A stretch of DNA of 64,000 nucleotides from assembly GCA_004794785.1 (NCBI GenBank), contig SJOL01005510.1:292582-356581 (forward strand), given 5' to 3'. This document shows, in pieces, positions 14,001 to 24,100 of this stretch. Below the pieces are notes generated by a model. It made no database searches. It was not told where the DNA came from and saw only the letters and a program-made list of their open reading frames with translations. The number at the start of each line of letters is the position of its first letter. The stretch's first letter is position 1. The translations under genes were made by a program, and so were the position numbers. The DNA comes from Opisthorchis felineus. Its lineage: Eukaryota; Platyhelminthes; Trematoda; Opisthorchiida; Opisthorchiidae.

Positions 14001-14080
14001 CATCACAAACGAGAGATTCAGCTGGATTCCAGGTGAGTCTCTCGCAAAACCAAAGTTGTTTGCAAATGAGTGTATTTCAC
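14001..14080 (-). repeat. dispersed repeat X
   Basis: The reverse complement of 14001-14068 matches 49305-49372 (+) at 63 of 68 positions by direct comparison; a flanking GAAATACAC motif is also shared. A diverged third copy sits at 12898. The repeat reads open on the minus strand (FANNFGFARDSPG), and the other good copy reads [13 protein letters not shown] in the same frame. I do not recognise the family. Confidence 0.75.
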
Positions 14081-14234
14081 TAGTTATATACTCGTTTGGA
14101 AGAACAGTGAAGATATAACCATCCAAGTACCACAAGAGGAACTACTGTTTTAAGAGCCTATATCTCCGTACAACGTATGTCCCCAACGACGTGTAATCGG
14201 GAACATGCAATCTTTAAAGCAGAGGGGTAAACGG

Positions 14235-14540
14235 TGTTTTTTTGGGACAAAGCGTCTGCATAAGAATTCCGTTCAAAGGTGACTGGGTTGATGAATTAAT
14301 TGCAAAAGGTTTCGACATTCTGCTGATACTGCATGCACCTATGTTTGAGCTTCGGGAAAAACCCCGTCAGCAGATATGTTTTGAAGAGCAGACCGCGAAG
14401 CTCTGTCACTATCTTTTGCGTTCTCATTTGCATGTCTGTGTCGGGCCTCATAAGTTAGTCGTATGAAAAGTCGTTTCATGGACAAAATAGCCGAACACAA
14501 TTCCATGTGGAGAGCTGTGATTTTCACATAAAGTTTGCAC
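14235..14540 (+). mobile_element. Penelope-like element remnant (RT end and GIY-YIG region)
   Basis: The frame 14242-14466 reads IRIPFKGDWVDELIAKGF and later AKLCHYLLRSHLHVC. This matches the connection between reverse transcriptase and GIY-YIG endonuclease in Penelope-like elements, where a PFKGD/PYKGD block is followed by a Cys-containing segment before the GASYIGRT motif. In another frame just downstream (about 14437-14510), RAS, a stop, then VSRMKSRFMDKIAEH fits the GASYVGRT...RIxEH signature of GIY-YIG. Frameshift and stop show it is inactive. Upstream RT was not recovered. Confidence 0.6.
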
Positions 14541-14804
14541 GTGATTTCTGGCGCTATAAAATCTGTGGTGTATTAGCCAAGTGACCGGTCATGAAAAGTC
14601 TTTATCGCTTTGTTCAGATCACCGGTTTTATCAACGTATCTATCAATCTGTTACCAACTCAGTTACAAACGATGCAAAGCTCCAGTGAACCTCTTTGTTA
14701 TTGTGATCCGCTTTTGGATACTACTCTTTTCTAAAAGTGATCCTTGATTACCGGAACTTTAGATCTTATGCAACTCTTACGGCGTGTTATACCAATTGGA
14801 AAAA

Positions 14805-14995
14805 ACTTACTATCGTCCAGCTGTAGCACCCATTTAATGCCCAGCTGCTGTTCACCCTGATGAAGCAAGAGGGCTGGGATACTGCTAGGTTACCCTAGCC
14901 TAAACAGGGTCAGTCGAGTTGGAGAGGTTGTGTTCTAATCACGAACCTTCGGGTCAGTAGGTTCGCACGTTAGCCATTGAGCCATCTCGAGTTCC
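14805..14995 (-). mobile_element. tRNA-derived SINE, family 1
   Basis: On the minus strand it starts with a tRNA-like head (A-box-like TGGCTCAATGGCTAACG; B-box region degraded to GGTTCGTGATTAG). It then has the family tail with TATCCCAGCCCTC, TGCTTCATCAGGGTG and a terminal TGCTACAGCTGGACGAT. The same tail is found in the copies at 39692, 42089, 54284 and 55229. Confidence 0.75.
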
Positions 14996-16170
14996 GTGTT
15001 ATACGAAGCAACTACCCAAGTTACAACTTAAGCTCTGATTAGAAGCCCTGATTCGTTTAATTTTTCACGAATAGCTTTGTAAAGATACTAAAGGTATTTG
15101 CCGTCCTTTTTCTTTCATAATACCACTCCACCCACGCGGCTTAATTATAAGACGCACGAAACTAATAAAACCAAAATGTTTGTCCCAAGGGAGCAATCCA
15201 TTCACTTCTGTCCGAAGTAAGCTGTAGCTGAGCAAAAACTTACCATTTTCAGTGTAGTGTGGCGGGTTATGTTTTTGAATCCTTTAAAGTAACCTGGTTG
15301 TTTCGCGGAATGTTTTTATTTAAATAACTTTAAGATTCTCATTTGAGATATTTGCACCCTTCGGGTTGTTTTGTTGTCACACAAACTTTGGCCTCTCAGG
15401 TGATTCAAAGAGGTCGGTTAACACTGCGTACATGTCGGTGATTTTCAGGCGTATAGCCTCACTTCAGTTTTAACACAGTGTAGCCAGTTGTGAAAGTAAT
15501 CTCCGAGATCAATGTCTCATACACTAGTTCATTTTCAGATTAAAATAGGCTTACACGAGACTCTCCAAAAATGTGTTATTGACCTAGGTTTTTGCGTGGG
15601 TGCCAATTTGTGATCGCCAGGGATAATTAAAAACCGCCCGATATCATCTGATTCTGGAAAGATTTGCTGAAAGCAATTCAAAAACGCTTGAGTGTTCCAA
15701 AAGTGCTTCAAAATAACTGCTAAATCACATCCTTCAACAGCTGTTCTTCACTCACATACTCATTGCTGAAGGCATCCGACACTTGAAATGATGGAACTTA
15801 ATGTTTTGCTTTCCAAAACGTAAATTACACTCATCGTGTGCTCCAATGACCATATTGATGGTTCTCCCGCTACAAGTGAAACTTCTCCAGTAACGTAGGA
15901 CTAGCACCTTAGTCAATCAATTCAATCCGACAACGCTATTATTTTACTAGACGATTGATCAAAAATTATAATCTCACCGGCGTTTCAAATCAGCCCTGGC
16001 TTTTCTCACTTATACAATGGTAATTGAGGGCAAACATATGGCGTGACAGTTGTTTACGAAGCCCATCGGCAAAATAGGTTGTATTCAAACGATGTTTAGG
16101 GGTTGCTTTACTTTATTATAATATAATAGTGCTGTTAAAAAACCGGGCAAGCCTAGAAAACCTCTAGCAA

Positions 16171-16201
16171 AATAATGAAACTCACTAGGTTTTTCATTAT
16201 T
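16171..16201. repeat. perfect 10-bp inverted repeat
   Basis: AATAATGAAA (16171-16180) is exactly mirrored by TTTCATTATT (16192-16201) around an 11-base spacer. Function unknown; AT-rich palindromes arise often by chance. Confidence 0.6.
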
Positions 16202-18112
16202 AAGATGGAATGGAGACCGCTGGAAAGTATGGTTTATGAACGCAGCTTCCACTTAATCATGTTTTTTTATATTTTACTGGCTTCTTAAGAGGAAAGGCAG
16301 TGTTTAATATCTTATGACATGCTTACAACCATGTCCTAATCATCAGACAGCCTGCACTCTGACATAGCTTGAAGAGGACAACTAGGTGTCTTCCGTCCCT
16401 GTTAACCCAAAAGTCCCTACAACAGGGTTAATATTGGGTAATTCTAGCATGTAGACTGGCTCTTCTTATATGGAGAAATGGTAGTGAAGTATATAAGACT
16501 ACCGGCAAGCAGTTGGGAATAGTTTTTCTTCAAACCTACGGAGCGTCAACACAGTCAGAGAAAACTGTTAAACAAGGGTTTCAAGTCGTACTGCAAAAAG
16601 TTCAAATGACCTGATACTTACAGCAATATGCGAATGACGCTCTTTCACAAAGTTTTATGTTCATAAGTCTCAGTAAGGCAGTATTGGGAAGTCAATAGAG
16701 TCTCAATTAGAACCATTTGTTATTTACCTCAATTCAAAAGTCAATACTCTTCTCTTTGTGACACTTCACAATATGAAAAAAGCTCTAGATAACATGGTAC
16801 CAAATTGTTTTTCTAAAAGTACACTATTAGCGTCTTGTATATGAAGATCAAACTGCATCAAAAGGTCTTATGCATAAATAGAAAATGGTATAACTTACAG
16901 AGATTCTGAAAGGCGTATAGTCCATCGAGTTTTCCTCCCTAGAGCTTGAGTTTTCCAATCTAGTTGGATACACACCAACACGGAGCTCAAGCGTTTCAAT
17001 GTGCAGGAACTCAGAACTAATGAGTCCAACAAAACCTAATATAGAAAACCTCACTGAAAATCCGGTGAACTGGAGGATTCAAACCCTTTTTTCTTTGTTT
17101 CTCCCTTTTTTACCCTTTAGTTTCCACAACCACACAGTAATCCCTACCGTTTTCAGCTAACGTATAAATCCAAAATGTCAGTCGGGTTTCTGGAGGACAA
17201 TCGAGCTCCAAATGTGCTATGCGGATATTGATTTACCTGTCTACCTTTGACGTTTCAGGGTTAACTTTGCTGTCCTTATGCCATCGAAGTGCCCATCCCT
17301 AGTTCCATGGAAGGTGATTTTTGCAGCGTATTCTTCAAGAGCTTGCCATCAGAATTTTTGTACAGTAGGAACTACTTGTTCCACCGAGAGAAATTGCAAT
17401 TTGATAACGTTTTTGGAGGTCTAGCTTGCAGTACCCTCTAACATCTAAAACATACATTTGCCTTCATAACGAGTATGTGATACCAGTTTGTCAAACTCAG
17501 GCCAAAGGTTCATAAAATCTTCACTCGTATCAAAGAGCGGTGAGCAAGCTGGCAATGGGTATTAGATACAAAGTGAGGCTCACAACAGTCAGTGTCCTCT
17601 GGAAAACAATGACGACTCAGAGACCAATCTAACTGTGCTCCGTTTTATAAACTTCTAGGAACATTCAACCCGGGAATTACCAGCAGCCGCAAACCCACAT
17701 GTTATCCTACGACTACTACCCGCACGTCAACCCTGTAATTGCTTTTTCTTTGTAGATTCCCCCTCAACCCCTAAGGCTTTTAAGAATCAATTTAAGTCTC
17801 CTCTCAGTGACTTAGATCCCTTTATAGTTCGGCGCGCTGCCAATACCAGTACATAGGCACCATAAGTTCTGTAACTTGGTTTATAACTTTCCATTATCCT
17901 GCTACATTTTTATCATTAAAGTACTTTTAAAATCTTTAGCCCATCCGTACTCTTGAAGGGACTCGGTAATTAGAAGGATGCATGACTGGTTGTGGAACTG
18001 GTCAAGTAAATTTTCCGGCTCCCTACAATTCACTTGTTTCGTACGTCGAATAGAGTCACACTCCTCCAAATGAGTTTCTATCCAAACTTGAAAAAAACTG
18101 TGAATCAGTGGA

Positions 18113-18143
18113 GCAGCCGTTCTTAGTCCCTCAGAACGGCTGC
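18113..18143. repeat. perfect 11-bp GC-rich hairpin
   Basis: GCAGCCGTTCT (18113-18123) pairs with AGAACGGCTGC (18133-18143) across a 9-base loop. GC-rich against an AT-rich background. No tRNA or terminator context. Could be part of a short non-autonomous element. Confidence 0.65.
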
Positions 18144-18656
18144 CGCTGAATAAGTCCCCTTGTTGTCATAGATATTGCACACCATGCAGTAAGCAAATCT
18201 TGCGTCGGGTAGGGAACATAATCTGCGCTCATGGGAATACCGTTTGGAGAGTGTTACAAATGTCTGCATATAGTAGACAGTAGACCCTTATCTTAGGTTC
18301 CCCCATACATGTGTATTATGTTAGACTCTTTGACAGGAAAGTTTATTTTTGTTAGAAATTTTATTAGAAATAGTTGCCAACTAATCGAACAACCATGGGC
18401 GAAGAAAATACAAATCGGGAGAATATAGGTTTTTCCTACCTCTCTTTGGACAAGGACAGCAAAAGTGACAGATTCTTTGACGATTTAAATTCTGTTAGTC
18501 TTTGTCCGGATGTTCTTCTCTTTGTTCAGTTTAAGAAATTGTATAAACTCTTTCAGCTATTCTTGTAATCGGACGTATGTCGTATATGGTGTCACATTCT
18601 GCAGCTTTTTTTTGCATATTTTGTGGCTGCTTGACTTACACCTGGTCCATTTAGTT

Positions 18657-18692
18657 AGACTTTGCTTTGTCCGCAAGGACACAGCAAAGTCT
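18657..18692. repeat. 16-bp near-perfect hairpin with GCAA tetraloop
   Basis: AGACTTTGCTTTGTCC (18657-18672) and GGACACAGCAAAGTCT (18677-18692) pair with one mismatch around GCAA, a GNRA-type tetraloop. A related TTTGGACAAGGACAGCAAAAG string lies near 18446. May be a small inverted-repeat element or a structured RNA. Confidence 0.65.
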
Positions 18693-20345
18693 TTGAAATA
18701 TTAAACATGGTCTTCTTTGTAGCATCCATTCCAAAGCATTCTTTTCGTCTCACATGATACTTCAAAATACATGATTTTAACCATCATGGGAAAACAAAAA
18801 AGCGATGTGTGACGTCACCTGCATGGGCATCACTGTAACCACAAAATGCATTTTCACAATTCCATAACAGACAATTTGACACAGCTTTATTTACGGAGAA
18901 GTTACGTAATTTTCCCGCATTCTTTGTCCCTGAGTCTCAGTGATGAATGGATTCAGGTTTTTCATAGGTCAGTTGTGTTGACTAGGTCCAGTTAGCTCAG
19001 TGAATACCGGTTGGTTTCCACGAGATTACCATCACCCGTACACGAAACTACAATTACCTAGTATGCACGCGTTTTATCACTCACTGATGTCAAACAAATG
19101 CTGAGGTACCACTTTCTCTATGTGCATAACCGACCTATGGGATTAGACTAGTTGAGGTCGTCATATTCTGTATCAAGCAAGACCGGAGAAATACGTTTTA
19201 ATCGGTTGGTTCAAATAAATGACCTACCTGGGTGTCGAATTACGACCGACGGACGAAACGACTACGTAGTTTGTTCGAAGGTGACAGCTCAAATTTAGCA
19301 TCATGATATGTACTGTAAGCGTTTTTTCTAGGAACCGGTTATTACGAAAATACGACCCACTAAGTCATGTGAATTAAGTGGCACGATGAAATTTATTAGG
19401 CTGATTAACGTTCAGGGATTCGGGGTAGAAGGATAGATAGAATTTAAGAGGCACCAGTCCAGGTTGGCAGTTAACGGCGTGAGATTGTGGCGTTACAACG
19501 GCTGACGGGGGAAATGGTTACATTCGACTATGGGTCATGCGGTAAAGAAGCCAAGTGTGTAATTACCCACAAGTAGCATTTAGACGTTTTGAGGATGTGT
19601 TACCCTGATATTTTGATCCCGCATTGTTGTAACGCAATAATTCAAGATACTGTGCCCCTTCGCCCACACTTTTAACAGGGTTGCATTCGTAAAAGTAGCA
19701 TGACTTACATGTTGGTATTACAACTGAGTCACCTAGCTTCGTTCTTAGCTAGTATAAGAAAATTTGATTCATAAACTACTGGCAGTGATGCACCCAAATA
19801 TACCTACGATCACTTCCTTGCATAGGAGGTTAAAGGTTTAGCAGTCATTCACTGAAGAATAAGCACATTAGTGAAAGCGAGACTACAGCCTAATATTTTT
19901 TCATCTGGTGTAAAACGTCAAAGCAATCCTGTCAGAATGGGGGACGTAGTTTAAATAAGAATTACGTGGATGAGCATCTGCACACAGATATTATACATGT
20001 ATACACTATAGCCAGCTTTAAACTGTGGTATACTTTAAAATGCCAACCGACGCACTTGCCTGTGAACGGCTCCATCAGAAATCGCTCTCAACTAACGTAA
20101 AGAGAGCACACAGCAGTGTCACGTAAGACTATAAGCCAGATATTTTCCACTACAATTATACAAGTTTATTCTGCATAAAGGAGTTAAAACGTACTGTGAA
20201 TTAAAGCATAAGCAGAGATACGTCAACGCGACAATTCTAAACCACCTCATACGGCAGGCCTGGTGTCAGTTTGTCAGTAATGCTCTCCAAACACACGCGC
20301 AGCTCCTGACTTCCAATAAATGAAACAGTTTAAGTGTTTGGTATG

Positions 20346-20351
20346 TTTATT
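20346..20351 (-). terminator. possible polyadenylation signal for ODAD2
   Basis: The first canonical AATAAA on the minus strand after the ODAD2 stop codon (plus-strand TTTATT), about 450 bases downstream. A nearer variant CATAAA lies at 20673-20678. Hexamers of this kind are common in AT-rich DNA, so either may be unused. Confidence 0.2.
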
Positions 20352-20798
20352 CCGCCCCAATAACGCCACAGAATTTTGTCTCTGCGCTTACATCAGTCAT
20401 TAAACCCTGAAGGCGAAGACAAGAATTAAGTTACCCCTCAAATTCGTGGTATCAGAATCCACATCTAGTTTGTCAGTTCGGCTGTTCTTGATATGAGAAT
20501 TTTGTCTACGTTAAACATTCTATTCTTCCGCAAACCTGTAACCCAAAGAGAAAAAAAGACGCCCTTCAAATGGAGAACATACTAAAAACTCTCACCTTTA
20601 CGTGAGGGCACAATATGGATCATCTTGTATTGTGCGCAATAGCTATGAAAACCAGATTTGTTACACTGTTCTTTTATGGCTCCTAAATGAAAAATCTCAG
20701 AATCACAAGGAATTTTGTTGGTCGCGTAAATCGTCCTTGGTGTTGCATCAGTCAGTCCCCATCATTTTTGTCTTCTTCTTTCAACAGACGTGGATGGA

Positions 20799-21134
20799 CT
20801 AGTTGGCCGTGGATTCGTTTTGTACTTCCTCAGCCTCTTTATCGTTTGAAACTTGTCCACCCTCATCCTCATTAGGCACCTCCATCGATAATTTGTGTTG
20901 TAGGGACTGTGGAGAATCCGGTGGCTTTTGTACTTCGTCCGGTTGGTCCGTTGGTGTTGTGCTTTTTTTCGGTTCCAGTATTTTTGTTCTCCTTCTCACT
21001 TCTGGCTTTTGCTCCTTTGTTTTTTTGTCTTGTTTTTGTGCGTGCAACCGTGTAAGTTGGGCTTTTTCATTCGCCAAAGAAAGGCGACGAATGTTGCTTA
21101 TACAACCTGCGGCCGCGGTTTGTAATTCCATGTC
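20799..21134 (-). CDS. ODAD2: ODAD2 last exon m: end of ARM domain and lineage-specific charged tail
   Basis: Acceptor TTTGCTTTAG|GAC at 21134; open to a TAG at 20801-20799, 111 codons. The first 28 residues ([20 protein letters not shown], then ANEKAQLT) correspond to the extreme C-terminus of human ODAD2, which ends at the equivalent of EKARYT. Here the frame continues for 83 more residues: a Lys/Arg/Gln-rich part ([17 protein letters not shown]), a Pro/Ser/Thr part, and an acidic end ([18 protein letters not shown]). The tail is probably disordered. The conserved frame and the absence of a donor before the stop support it as coding. The opposite strand is also open here, which reflects composition and is not taken as a gene. 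Confidence 0.93.
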   Translation of the reverse strand, partial: DMELQTAAAGCISNIRRLSLANEKAQLTRLHAQKQDKKTKEQKPEVRRRTKILEPKKSTTPTDQPDEVQKPPDSPQSLQHKLSMEVPNEDEGGQVSNDKEAEEVQNESTAN

Positions 21135-24100
21135 CTAAAGCAAATAAGACGTGAAGATATCAATGATGTTGACTGAGGAAGCTTTGCAATGTTTCCAGCA
21201 TTCCGGCACACAAGACATTCCGAAAAACTTAGAAAATACATCTCATTATTTATAGAAAATCGGAAAGACCCTTGCAAAAGTGAGAAGGAAAGCTTCTGAA
21301 CCACGGCATACCCATGCAGAAACGACGTTTTCGTTTTGTGTAGGTCCAAATAAACTATTTAGACAAACCTCTTTTACATATCTTCAACTGAACCAAAACT
21401 GGTTTACAAACTGTTATGTTTACCTAATTCATATTGCACATTTTTTCTTGCTGAATATTCTCGGTTGTCAGTCATTCGCATTTGGAACGAAAGAACTAAC
21501 GGCAAGAGATTTAAACGCAAGTCTGCTTGCTTTTTTGATCACCAAAAAGTTTACGAACCATGTGCATTTAGAGGTGCATAGCCTAGTGACTACGGAAATC
21601 GCTTTGTGACTTTGTTCGTGACTTTCTTCTGCTTTCGGTCACTGAAACTAATCAGTTTACGTCAGCTTACCTGTTTCCATTCATCACATATCTATGATGT
21701 GTTACACTTTTTATACTGAAGACTAAAAGTGCTGAGTTAACGTTTGAGATCACATGCGGTAAACTCCTGAAGAAAATTTTTATTGATACCGTTCATTACT
21801 TTTATCCCGGTAGGTGCTCGAACAGTCCTCAACGCCTATCCCAGGTGGTCCATACAGTGGGATGCCAACTGCAAATGACTTTGATTCCAGCTCCTAATTT
21901 GTTGTGAGTATCTCAGTTTCACCACCCAGGTGTAACCAACGATGACATTTACGGCAATTTGCCTGTTCAATTCACAAAGCAATACGTCAACCTCTCGAAT
22001 AACTTTTCACCTTTTGCATCCACTCATTAGGTAGTAATTTTTTGTCCAATTTTACTTATACACGATCGAACTACACGATCAAAGTCAAAATCGTTGTAGG
22101 CTGTGCTGTTGATCACTTTGGGGCAAACGGCCAATTATGCACCAGTGTCACAGAATTGGCACCAACCCGACGGTCTGAAGCCCTGGAAACTGGACCGACG
22201 TACAATCACAGTGATTAATTTAACAAAATAAACGTAGGTGGATTCATTTCAGGTGTACTACTGACAATCAAATTTCTAAGCACTTTAAACAAGCAGTTAT
22301 TCTTTCAGCATTGGCAGGGCTTCCGAATTTTGTTTCATTCCGAAGGTTACAATTTTTTTGCGTAAGTAATAAGGAATTGCCCCTCTGCGATACCAGTCGA
22401 TCTGTCGGATTCATGAATTGAGACAGTCATAAAGCCAACTCATGCTCTGGCGGGAGATAGTGGTCCAAAGTGAAGTAAGGTTCTCAACCACACTGTTGGA
22501 ACAAAATGCCACAAGCTTGATTTTCTCACAACACACGTTTGTAGCTTCCGGGCTTTGGTAGTAATGGTTATATCAGTTTGCATATGTAAATCAGGGAAAT
22601 TATTGACAACTGTTTTTTATGGGGATGAAACAGATTAGATCTACGGCCGAGCGGATGTAAATAATGGGGTTTCCAAATAGCTAAAGCCTAGCAGTCAGTG
22701 GTGTTACAGCTCAACCCAGCAAATCGGAAAATTTAATGAAACATCTTAAAAATGTCGCAAGATTGTCAGTTTGAAACCCAGCTGTTAGTTGCAGTAAATA
22801 GATGGTGTAAAAGCGTTCACAACTAGTTGACCTGCGAGCTTGGTTATTATGAGCTTGTGGAAGACATCAAGCGACTTCTCATCAAATTGGTGAACAATGA
22901 CTTTTTAGTCAACACAAACATCAGCTCAGAACAGCATGTCATCCCTCATACAATCTTAAGGTTGACTACGGCACAGGTTGCTTTGGCGCGTGAACCTATT
23001 TTGGACATATTGCCATTATTCTTCTGAAGGACTCACCGGGGACCCAACCATCTGAAGTAGGGGCTTTACAACCCCAGCGTCATGCATTGCCACACAGTTG
23101 TTGGGATCTCTGCTTAACTGAAACAGAGCCTTGGCTGTAGACCTGTGCACGTTTGGATCAGTGGAATTAAGGTAGCCGACCAGAGGGCTGACTGCACCGG
23201 CTCGGCCAAAATCTACGCGATTTGTTCCCCAGGTGCAGCATCGTGCAATAGCCTCGGTGAGAGGGCATCGAAGTTTGTCGTCTTTCTGAAAGTGAAAGAC
23301 ATAGGGGAAAGTTAAAAAACCATACCTTTCACTGTTCATCAGTTCAATTCAATCAATTTATCAGCTATAAACCGTGTACCATAGGCACATTGGTTCCAGC
23401 TGCTACAGTCTCGATCACCGGAAAACGGGTATGTGGAACTTACAACCAGCTTTGGAGGCGACGGCATGTGCAGTTTTTCCATCAGTTACTGGATTGACTC
23501 AGCCTTGCTACAATAACACGCATGATTTTCAAAGATTAAGGTATTCTATTTAAAGCAAATGCTAGCCGGCTTTAGAAAACACAGGCCACTAATTCGATAC
23601 CCCACCAAGTATGTGCAATCACACATGTTTATGTACTAAGTGACTGATCGACATCTCCATCGTCGGCTAAAGCAACATCATAAAAGAGGAACAACTCATC
23701 ACCGCTGTTGTTTACCTTATCCTCCCAGAAAAATACACTGTGAGGAGTAAACCTAAAAGAAATGGGTTGTTGCCGTAATGAGACAGATACGGTAAATATG
23801 TTCAAGAAGAGAAGTTGTATTACGGTTTGACAAAATGTATTTTCCGAGACTGGCTGCTTCTGGTACCTCATCCTATTTCAGTGTTGAAATGCTGTCACGC
23901 CGTCGAAATGGTTCACCCAACGTCAGTCATATTGGGAGCGAGCAGGGGATGATTTCTGGGTGCTAAATGAGACCGACCTTATTCTGTCCTGTAACCAAAT
24001 CAACCATGGCATATTTTAGACAAGGGGTTTATTACCAATCTATCCGGTTTATGTATGAAGTAATTTACACTAGGCTAAATGTCTCATTGGCCTTTGCTAG

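Larger units (their letters stand above)
14996..20345. other. intergenic sequence with hairpins, no gene supported
   Basis: No conserved coding signal. Three notable inverted repeats are listed separately (16171, 18113, 18657). A weak tRNA-like stretch (TAGCTCAGTGAATACC near 18992) may be an old SINE head. The open frame at 18374-18568 is short, and its end overlaps another unassigned frame. Confidence 0.45.

Noticed and set aside
14857..14880. CTGATGAAG string considered as a hammerhead core
   Set aside because: No GAAA partner or stem pairing; it is part of the reverse-oriented family 1 SINE tail.
20803..21138. 111-codon plus-strand open frame opposite the last ODAD2 exon
   Set aside because: It is the antisense shadow of exon m; its Ser/Phe/Cys-rich translation reflects the Lys/Glu-rich coding strand.
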